In this document: positions 7,146 through 12,908 of the stretch, piece after piece
Layout of the letters: each line of letters opens with the position of its first letter
Numbering within the stretch: position 1 is the first letter of the stretch
From: Acidobacteriaceae bacterium
GTDB lineage: Bacteria > Acidobacteriota > Terriglobia > Terriglobales > Acidobacteriaceae
NCBI GenBank assembly: GCA_003135315.1
Contig: PLBD01000170.1
Span: 18,221-31,128 of the forward strand
DNA: 12,908 nucleotides
Direction of reading: 5' to 3'
The notes under the pieces: generated by a model
Seen by the model: the letters and a program-made list of their open reading frames with translations, nothing else
Databases searched by the model: none
Told to the model about the DNA's origin: nothing
Program-made: the position numbers and the translations under genes

Positions 7146-9572
7146 GTGACCTTTCCGCCACCGCCTTCCCCAAATCCAACGCACGCGCTGGCGACCGCCT
7201 TAGTGAATTACAAACCCGAGTGGGCACGAATTGCGCTGGAGCAAGGGGCGGACATCTTCGCCAAAGGGCGGAGCGGCGAGACCCTGCTGTCCGAGGCGCT
7301 CACCGTCGGACTACGCGCCTCCAAGAGCAAGGAAAAATCCATCAGCGGGCGGATGTTCGCCGAGGGGCAGGTCAAGATAGCAGCTTTGCTGCTGGAGCAC
7401 AGCCGGACCCGGCCGATTGAGCGATTCAGCCTCTTCGACGCCGTCGTTGCCCGCAATTTTGCCGCAATCCACCATAATCTTCAGCCGGCGCGTCTTGCGG
7501 AGGGCGATGCCGAGCAGTATCGCAAGGCGCTGGCCCATGCCGTGGAACAGAATGATGCCGAGATCGTGAAGCTGCTGCTTTCGGTGGAACGCTTTTCGCT
7601 GTACGACGCGGTCAACGCCGGGGACCCTGCCGCCGTCCGCGCGGCGATTCAGCGTGCGCCGCTCGAAGACAGCAATGCAGTCGAGTATCACCGGTGCCTT
7701 GTGGATGCGGTGCGGCAGGACAATTCAGAGATTGTGGAGTTGCTGCTCGCCGCGGGTATGAGCGCCAACGCGCGCATAAACTGTCCGCATGACGACAGAA
7801 CTGAGTTGCCGCTACTCACCCATGCCGTTCACGGTTGGAACCAATGGCCGCTACTCACGTTTGCCGCCGTCCGCGGCAGCACAGCGGCGATGCGAGCGCT
7901 GCTGAAAGCCGGAGCCGATCCGAATGCGAAGCCGGATGCCACGGCCCATCTGCACGGTCCCTTTCACGACGGCGCCTACGAGCGCGGCCTGGCGCTCGGC
8001 AGACGGTTCGCCCAGGCCCAGGAGCTGGCAAAGGAAGCTACGCCAGCGCAGCCGGATGCCGATCCCGAAACACAGTCGCTCGCCAGGCTCCAAGCTCTCA
8101 ATGCGGCCCTGGTAACCATACCGTTGGCGCAGTCTACGGAGGATTATGCCGCTCACATTACTCCGCTCATGATAGCCGCCAACACATCGAGTTTCGCTGC
8201 GGTCAAGTTGCTGGTGGAGGCGGGTGCGGACCTGGGCGCCAAAGACAAGAAGGGCAGGACCGCTCTGACCTATGCGAAGGCAACCAAGTTCAAGCGGGTC
8301 ATCGCCTATCTCGAAACAGCTTATGAGAAGCGGGACGCGGCTGGAGAATTGACCCTGCGCGAGGCGGCGGCCACCGGTACGCTCTATCGCGTGAAAGCAT
8401 TGCTGGAGGCAGGCGCCGATGTCGAGCAAAGCGACGAGCATGGCCAGACGCCGCTGATGCTCGCCGTCACAGCGGGCCATGTGGAAGTGGTTAGAATGCT
8501 GTGCGCGGCGGGCGCCAATGTGCATGCCACGCGCAACGACGGTGGCGATCTCTGGACCTCCGCCTTTGCCAAGCCAAATGCGGAGATCATAGGTACCCTG
8601 ATCGAACATGGTCTCACCCCCAACCAGCCGCGAAAAACGGCACCAGCCTTGTTGCTGACGTTCGGCTTGCAGAAGCCCAAGGAAATATTGAAACTCCTAC
8701 TCGACAATGGCGCCGACGTGCACGCCCTGGTGCCGGCGGAGGTGGTCGAGAAGGCCTCGCAGAAACACAAGAAATCGGCGGAATTTCTGACGGCCTTTGG
8801 ACCACTACTCAATCGCAAGCGCAAGACGACGCCCGATATAAAAGGTCCATGCAGCGTACTTGAATTCGCAAAACATTTCGCATCCAAGGATGTCTACTAT
8901 CTCCTCCACACCCACGCGGGCAGCCCGGAAGAGAGCAACGAATTTTTCTACGAGAGTGTGCGGGATGCGCTGAAACAATGTGCCGTTCTCGCCGATGACA
9001 AGTTCAAGGCTGAGGCGGCGCGCATCGGCGCAATCCTGCGCGCCAAGCCGCTTCCGTGGAAACGGCGCAAGGGCGTCATCCACTACTCGTCATTGCTGGA
9101 CAAGGCGCTGGGCGCGCATTACGAGCAGTCCGCGCCCGCGGTCGCCGGCCAGAAAGTACCGTTGCAATTGCTGCAACGGTTGCAGGCCGAGGTGGCAGCC
9201 AACGGCTATACGCTGGTCTATACCGGGCTGGCCGAAACGTCGTTGCAGCGCCTCCTGCTGTTTCCGCTGAGCGAACCGCTGGCCGCCATCGCCGCTTCCG
9301 GCACCAATGCCGCCAACTATGGCCACGACACGCGCGATGTGGTGAACTGGTGCGCCGAGACCCGGCGCGAACACCCGCTGACCGTGATCGGCGTGGGCTT
9401 CGATTTCATGGATCTGGGTTTTGCGCAGCCGATCCAGAATAGCGAAAAACTCGCCGCCCGGATTGCCGAGTTTTGTCCCGACGTGCAGGTCTCCGCTAAA
9501 GATCCGCAAGCCGTCACAAAATTCGCGAAGGAGTTGGCACAGGCTGGGCGCTGCTTCTTCTGGTGGGATTGA
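7146..9572 (+). CDS. ankyrin-repeat protein with C-terminal DUF4253-like domain
   Basis: The 808-residue product has no signal peptide or membrane segment, so it should be cytoplasmic. Ankyrin-type repeats appear near 10-41, 236-262 (RALLKAGADPNAK), 339-395 (VKLLVEAGADLGAKDKKGRT), 398-430 (VKALLEAGADVEQSDEHGQT), 430-465 (TPLMLAVTAGHVEVVRML) and 506-528 (LKLLLDNGADVHAL), separated by irregular charged spacers. Residues 92-203 hold a tandem 56-residue duplication. The C-terminus (about 690-808) matches DUF4253: GTNAANYGHDTRDVVNW, then VIGVGFDFMDLGF, AEFCPDV and the family's signature ending in W-W-D (CFFWWD). Ankyrin repeats generally bind proteins; DUF4253 has no established function known to me. 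The GTG start is supported by GGGAG 7 nt upstream. It lies 114 nt before the kinase gene on the same strand, without clear operon coupling. Confidence 0.88.
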   Translation: MTFPPPPSPNPTHALATALVNYKPEWARIALEQGADIFAKGRSGETLLSEALTVGLRASKSKEKSISGRMFAEGQVKIAALLLEHSRTRPIERFSLFDAVVARNFAAIHHNLQPARLAEGDAEQYRKALAHAVEQNDAEIVKLLLSVERFSLYDAVNAGDPAAVRAAIQRAPLEDSNAVEYHRCLVDAVRQDNSEIVELLLAAGMSANARINCPHDDRTELPLLTHAVHGWNQWPLLTFAAVRGSTAAMRALLKAGADPNAKPDATAHLHGPFHDGAYERGLALGRRFAQAQELAKEATPAQPDADPETQSLARLQALNAALVTIPLAQSTEDYAAHITPLMIAANTSSFAAVKLLVEAGADLGAKDKKGRTALTYAKATKFKRVIAYLETAYEKRDAAGELTLREAAATGTLYRVKALLEAGADVEQSDEHGQTPLMLAVTAGHVEVVRMLCAAGANVHATRNDGGDLWTSAFAKPNAEIIGTLIEHGLTPNQPRKTAPALLLTFGLQKPKEILKLLLDNGADVHALVPAEVVEKASQKHKKSAEFLTAFGPLLNRKRKTTPDIKGPCSVLEFAKHFASKDVYYLLHTHAGSPEESNEFFYESVRDALKQCAVLADDKFKAEAARIGAILRAKPLPWKRRKGVIHYSSLLDKALGAHYEQSAPAVAGQKVPLQLLQRLQAEVAANGYTLVYTGLAETSLQRLLLFPLSEPLAAIAASGTNAANYGHDTRDVVNWCAETRREHPLTVIGVGFDFMDLGFAQPIQNSEKLAARIAEFCPDVQVSAKDPQAVTKFAKELAQAGRCFFWWD
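7419..7754 (+). repeat. in-gene tandem duplication encoding two 56-residue units
   Basis: Residues 92-147 and 148-203 of the ankyrin protein align without gaps. Both begin ERFSL[FY]DAV and end with an EIV.LLL helix, with AV.Q between. By eye 26 of 56 positions are identical. Each unit resembles a pair of ankyrin-like helices with an extended connector, and the second runs straight into AGMSANARI, a more typical ankyrin turn. The DNA copies have diverged too far for this to be a recent slippage event. Confidence 0.75.
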
Positions 9573-9674
9573 CGGTTCCCGATACATCCAGCATTCATTT
9601 GGTGAGAATAAGAAACGCTGCGTCGTTTGCCCTTCGCCGGCGTGGCTCTCAGGGGGAGCTCTGGGCGGCCAGAC

Positions 9675-9680
9675 TATAAT
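9675..9680 (+). promoter_or_regulatory. TATAAT -10 box of a putative leaderless kinase transcript
   Basis: A perfect TATAAT hexamer is followed by GCGCGG and then the ATG at 9687, which would put the transcription start at the ATG itself. No Shine-Dalgarno lies within 15 nt of this ATG; the nearest purine run (AGGGGGAG) is about 30 nt upstream. No convincing -35 hexamer was found at 16-19 nt spacing. The 6-nt gap between -10 box and ATG equals that seen before the antitoxin-like gene. Confidence 0.45.
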
Positions 9681-9686
9681 GCGCGG

Positions 9687-12653
9687 ATGGCATTGACCTC
9701 GGGCACGAGACTGGGACCATATGAGATCCAATCGCTCATCGGTGCGGGCGGCATGGGCGAAGTGTATCTGGCTCGCGACACGAGATTGCAGCGCATAGTC
9801 GCAATCAAGGTCCTCCCAGCTCATCTGTCTTCGAACCCGGACCTGCATGCGCGCTTCGCGCAGGAAGCGAAATCCATCTCCGCGCTGCAGCACCCCAACA
9901 TCTGCGTCGTTCACGACATCGGTTCCCAGGGCGGCGTCGACTTCATGGTCATGGAGTACGTCGCCGGGCAGACCCTGGACAAACTGGTTCCTGCCGGGGG
10001 TTTGCCAACGGATGTGGCCGTCCGGTACGCCATACAGATTGCCGAAGCTCTGGCGCGTGCCCATGCCGCCGGCATCGTACACCGCGACCTGAAACCCGCG
10101 AACATCATGGTGGGCGAGGACGGCCTGGTCAAAGTGCTGGATTTTGGGCTGGCCAAACTTGCCGCGCCTGCCTCCGCGTCGAGTAACGATGGGGCGACCA
10201 TAGTGAGTGGTGCGACGACGCCCGGAATGATCGTCGGCACCCTCGCCTACATGTCCCCGGAGCAAGCAGAAGGGAAGAGCATCGGCGCCCGCAGCGATAT
10301 CTTCTCGTTCGGCGCGGTGCTTTACGAGATGCTGGCCGGCAAGAAGGCTTTCGATGGCCAATCCAGCGCGGCACTGCTGGCAGCGGTCATGCGCGACGAC
10401 CCGAAGCCGCTGAACGAACTCCGGCGCGATGTTCCGCCCGAGGTGGGCCGCATCGTCAACCGCTGCCTGAAAAAAGATCCCGCGGCGCGCTATGCGTCAG
10501 GCGCCGAAGTGGCGCGCGACCTCAAGGACTGTCGCGACCTGCTGTTTCCCGAGTCAGGCGTAGGACTGAGTCCTGCCCGTATTGCGCGCGAAGCGCGACG
10601 TCCCCGCGTGCTGCTTCCACTCCTGCTCGTGGTCATCCTGCTGGTCTCCGGGGCTTCGTGGCTGGTAAAGCGCTCGCGCGACGCGCGCTGGGCGCGCGAA
10701 GTGGCGGTGCCGGAGATCTCCAAACTGGCTGACCAGGGAAAATTCGGCGACGCCTACGCGCTCGCCGTCAAGGCGGAGAAATTCATTCCCGGCGATCCCG
10801 CGCTGGCCAAGCTGTGGCCGGTGATTTCCTACCAGGTTTCGCTGGACTCGGCGCCGCCCGGAGCGGACGTCTACCGCCGAGGCTACGGCGACGCCAATGC
10901 GCCGTGGGTATTGGTGGGAAGGACGCCAGTGGAGAACCTCCGCCAACCGCGCGGGATGTTTGTATGGAAGTTTGAGAAACCGGGATTCGGCACCGCTCTG
11001 CGGATGACGAGTGCCTTGTTTGGCTGGTATCCCGCGACCCCCGGTCATCCCGTCGCCGGAAGTGTCACTCTCGACGAGGTCGGGAAAACTCCTCTCGGCA
11101 TGGTGCGAGTCTCGCCCGCGAAATATTCCCCTACGCTCTTCATTCCGGGTTATGAAGGAATGCCGGAACTGGAACTCAAGGATTATTGGATCGATCAATA
11201 CGAGGTGACGAACCGCCAGTTCAAGGCCTTTGTCGACCAGGGCGGATACCAGAAACGCGAGTATTGGAAGTTTCCCTTTGAGCGCAACGGAAAAACTCTC
11301 TCTTGGGACGAGGCGATGGCGCTGTTCCGCGACGGAACAGGGCGTCCGGGACCGAAAGACTGGGCGCAGGGCGAATATCCCAAGGGCCAGGACGACTTCC
11401 CGGTCACCGGCATCAGCTGGTACGAAGCTGCGGCTTATGCGGAGTTTGCCGGCAAGAGTTTGCCCACCATCTATCACTGGAATCGGGCTGCGGGACCGGT
11501 CTCCGCGGCGTTCATCGTGCCCGCAAGCAACTTCGGCACCACGGGTGTTCTGCCTGTCGGCAGCAAGCAGGACATGAGCCCGTGGGGCAGCTACGACATG
11601 GCCGGCAATGTGAAAGAGTGGATCTGGAACGAAGCCGATTCCGGCAAGCGTTATGTGCTGGGCGGGGCCTGGGACGATCCGACCTACATGTTCGTTGATC
11701 CGGACGCGCAATCGCCGTTTCTGCGTGCTTCGAACATTGGATTCCGTTGCGTGAAGTACATCGAGCCGGAATCGTTCTCCAAAGTCGCCAGCGATCCCAT
11801 GCCTTCGCCCCGCCGCGACTTGACCAAGGAGAAGCCTGTCTCCGACGAGTTGTTCCGTGCCTACCGCAGCCTGTATTCCTACGACAAGAAACCGCTGAAC
11901 GCCACGGTCGAGCCTTTTGGCAAGGACGAGGAGGATTGGACAGCGGAGAAGATTACCTACACGGCAGCCTACGGCAACGAACGGGCCATCGCCTACCTGT
12001 TCCTGCCCAAGAAAGGCAAGCCGCCCTTCCAGACAGTGTTGTTCTTCCCCGGATCGAACGCTCTCATGCTGCGGACCTTCTCGCTTTACACGACAGCAGC
12101 GCTGGACGGCATTCTCAAGAGCGGCCGCGCCGTAATATACCCCGTTTACAAGAGCACCTATGAACGCGGCGACGGTATGGAGTCCGACGTAGCCAGCACC
12201 ACCAGCGACTGGCGGGACCACGTCATCATGTGGGAGAAGGACGCCTCGCGTGCCATCGACTACGCGGAGACGCGTCCTGAACTGGATCACAACAAGCTGG
12301 CCTACTACGGCTACAGCTGGGGCGCGGAACTGGGAGGCCTCGTGCCCGCCGTGGAGCCACGCATCAAGGTGGCTGTTCTCGCCCTCGGAGGACTCGACTT
12401 CCATCGCTCGCTTCCCGAAGTCGATACCATTAACTTTATTTCTCGCGTGAAGCAGCCCGTCCTGATGCTCAATGGACGTTACGATTTCTTCTTCCCGGTG
12501 GAATCGACCCAGGACCCGTTCTACAAGTTACTCGGTTCGAAGAAAGACCAGAAGAAACACTTGCTCTTCGACACCGGTCACAACATCCCGCGCAACGAAC
12601 TCATCAAGCAAACGCTGGACTGGCTGGACCAGTACCTGGGGCCGGTGAATTAA
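9687..12653 (+). CDS. Ser/Thr protein kinase fused to SUMF1-like and alpha/beta hydrolase domains
   Basis: The 988-residue product begins with a complete Hanks-type kinase (about 12-285): GAGGMGEVYLARD (P-loop), AIK (Lys41), HRDLKPAN (Asp134), DFG (Asp152), GTLAYMSPEQ and SDIFSFGAVLYEML. A transmembrane helix (about 308-326) follows. Next come a helical linker, a PEGA-like beta segment (about 382-435) and a SUMF1/formylglycine-generating-enzyme-like domain (about 468-692: DYWIDQYEVTNRQFKAFV, GISWYEAAAYAEFAGKSLPT, YDMAGNVKEWIWN, SNIGFRC). Last is an alpha/beta hydrolase of dienelactone-hydrolase/prolyl-peptidase style (about 720-988), with nucleophile GYSWG (Ser877), Asp933 (GRYDFFFP) and His965 (DTGHN). 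The SUMF1 domain lacks the paired cysteines of true FGE and is probably a binding module. The kinase should be cytosolic and the rest periplasmic, though both flanks of the helix are positive. ATG 9687 was preferred over an upstream in-frame start at 9627 because the kinase homology begins just after it and a -10 box precedes it. Confidence 0.92.
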   Translation: MALTSGTRLGPYEIQSLIGAGGMGEVYLARDTRLQRIVAIKVLPAHLSSNPDLHARFAQEAKSISALQHPNICVVHDIGSQGGVDFMVMEYVAGQTLDKLVPAGGLPTDVAVRYAIQIAEALARAHAAGIVHRDLKPANIMVGEDGLVKVLDFGLAKLAAPASASSNDGATIVSGATTPGMIVGTLAYMSPEQAEGKSIGARSDIFSFGAVLYEMLAGKKAFDGQSSAALLAAVMRDDPKPLNELRRDVPPEVGRIVNRCLKKDPAARYASGAEVARDLKDCRDLLFPESGVGLSPARIAREARRPRVLLPLLLVVILLVSGASWLVKRSRDARWAREVAVPEISKLADQGKFGDAYALAVKAEKFIPGDPALAKLWPVISYQVSLDSAPPGADVYRRGYGDANAPWVLVGRTPVENLRQPRGMFVWKFEKPGFGTALRMTSALFGWYPATPGHPVAGSVTLDEVGKTPLGMVRVSPAKYSPTLFIPGYEGMPELELKDYWIDQYEVTNRQFKAFVDQGGYQKREYWKFPFERNGKTLSWDEAMALFRDGTGRPGPKDWAQGEYPKGQDDFPVTGISWYEAAAYAEFAGKSLPTIYHWNRAAGPVSAAFIVPASNFGTTGVLPVGSKQDMSPWGSYDMAGNVKEWIWNEADSGKRYVLGGAWDDPTYMFVDPDAQSPFLRASNIGFRCVKYIEPESFSKVASDPMPSPRRDLTKEKPVSDELFRAYRSLYSYDKKPLNATVEPFGKDEEDWTAEKITYTAAYGNERAIAYLFLPKKGKPPFQTVLFFPGSNALMLRTFSLYTTAALDGILKSGRAVIYPVYKSTYERGDGMESDVASTTSDWRDHVIMWEKDASRAIDYAETRPELDHNKLAYYGYSWGAELGGLVPAVEPRIKVAVLALGGLDFHRSLPEVDTINFISRVKQPVLMLNGRYDFFFPVESTQDPFYKLLGSKKDQKKHLLFDTGHNIPRNELIKQTLDWLDQYLGPVN

Positions 12654-12709
12654 GTCATGTATGGGATGATCGCCGACAATTGCAGGGTGCCAGGACTGGT
12701 TTCCTCCGC

Positions 12710-12908
12710 CTAGGTCCCAATCACCACGCCGCCGTCCACGGAAATCACGGTTCCATGGATGAAGCTCGCCTGGTCCGACGCCAGCCAAAAATAGGCATTG
12801 GCAACGTCTTCCGGAGTTCCTGCTCGTCCCATCGGAGTTCGCGCCACCATGGCATCCAGCACTTTCTGCGGCATGGCCCTCACCATGTCGGTGGCGATGA
12901 AACCCGGA
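12710..12908 (-). CDS. C-terminal part of a FabG-like short-chain dehydrogenase/reductase, cut by the window edge
   Basis: The visible 65 residues start at PGFIATDM, the strand and loop that follow the catalytic Tyr-x-x-x-Lys in SDRs. They continue through GRAGTPEDVANAYFWLASD and QASFIHGTVISVDGGV to a stop at 12710-12712. This matches 3-oxoacyl-ACP reductase (FabG)-type enzymes, which reduce or oxidise a carbonyl/hydroxyl with NAD(P)(H). The catalytic residues and cofactor motif lie outside the window, so substrate and intactness cannot be judged. It faces the kinase gene convergently with a 56-nt gap, in which I see no clear terminator hairpin. It is not a copy of the SDR fragment at 6692-6895; the two differ through most of the shared region. 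Confidence 0.85.
   Translation of the reverse strand, partial: PGFIATDMVRAMPQKVLDAMVARTPMGRAGTPEDVANAYFWLASDQASFIHGTVISVDGGVVIGT

Noticed and set aside
6909..7184. Minus-strand open frame of 91 codons upstream of the ankyrin gene
   Set aside because: No recognisable domain or Shine-Dalgarno, and it overlaps the supported GTG start of the ankyrin gene. It was left as non-coding.
9627..9686. Upstream in-frame start adding 20 residues to the kinase
   Set aside because: The extra segment is not kinase-like and covers the TATAAT box; the ATG at 9687 begins a typical short kinase N-terminus.
9090..10361. Minus-strand open frame of 423 codons spanning the ankyrin and kinase genes
   Set aside because: It overlaps two well-supported plus-strand genes and has no motif or ribosome-binding site; it is a shadow frame.
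10554..12404. Minus-strand open frame of 616 codons opposite the kinase gene
   Set aside because: It lies wholly antisense to a gene with clear kinase, SUMF1 and hydrolase motifs. It shows no recognisable domain, and long antisense frames are expected in GC-rich codon usage.

Overview
The window looks like a chromosomal segment of an Acidobacteriota (Terriglobia/Koribacter-like) bacterium. The main reasons are two tandem proteins of the 'VWFA-related acidobacterial domain' type (TIGR03436-like), a very large Hanks-type Ser/Thr kinase fused to enzyme-like extracytoplasmic domains, and moderately high GC. The lineage is inferred from protein style alone.

Layout, left to right. (1) Minus strand, 1-1692: the start of an exported protein cut by the window edge; a ribbon-helix-helix antitoxin-like gene with no intact toxin and an apparently leaderless promoter; and a HisC-like PLP aminotransferase that carries a twin-arginine signal. 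(2) Plus strand, 1931-2007: a complete tRNA-Arg(CCU) gene with an encoded CCA end and an unusual U at the discriminator position. (3) Plus strand, 2184-6233: two secreted VWFA-type proteins, 15 nt apart, almost certainly one operon. (4) Minus strand, 6282-6895: a gene graveyard in which the C-terminal end of a PQQ-dependent alcohol dehydrogenase directly abuts the C-terminal end of a short-chain dehydrogenase, both lacking their 5' parts. About 250 nt of apparently non-coding DNA follows. (5) Plus strand, 7146-9572: an 808-residue cytoplasmic ankyrin-repeat protein ending in a DUF4253-like domain and containing a 56-residue internal tandem duplication. (6) Plus strand, 9687-12653: a 988-residue protein combining Ser/Thr kinase, transmembrane helix, PEGA-like segment, SUMF1/FGE-like fold and alpha/beta hydrolase, with a perfect TATAAT box six bases before its ATG. 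(7) Minus strand, 12710 to the edge: the C-terminal part of a FabG-like short-chain dehydrogenase.

Only the VWFA pair shows clear operon structure. The ankyrin and kinase genes are neighbours on the same strand, but the kinase appears to have its own promoter. No mobile element, integrase, CRISPR array or complete metabolic pathway is visible. The strongest points of interest are the kinase-SUMF1-hydrolase fusion (with a SUMF1 domain lacking the FGE cysteine pair), the exported HisC-like aminotransferase, the two leaderless-type promoters with identical -10-to-ATG spacing, and the head-to-tail gene-fragment junction near 6691.
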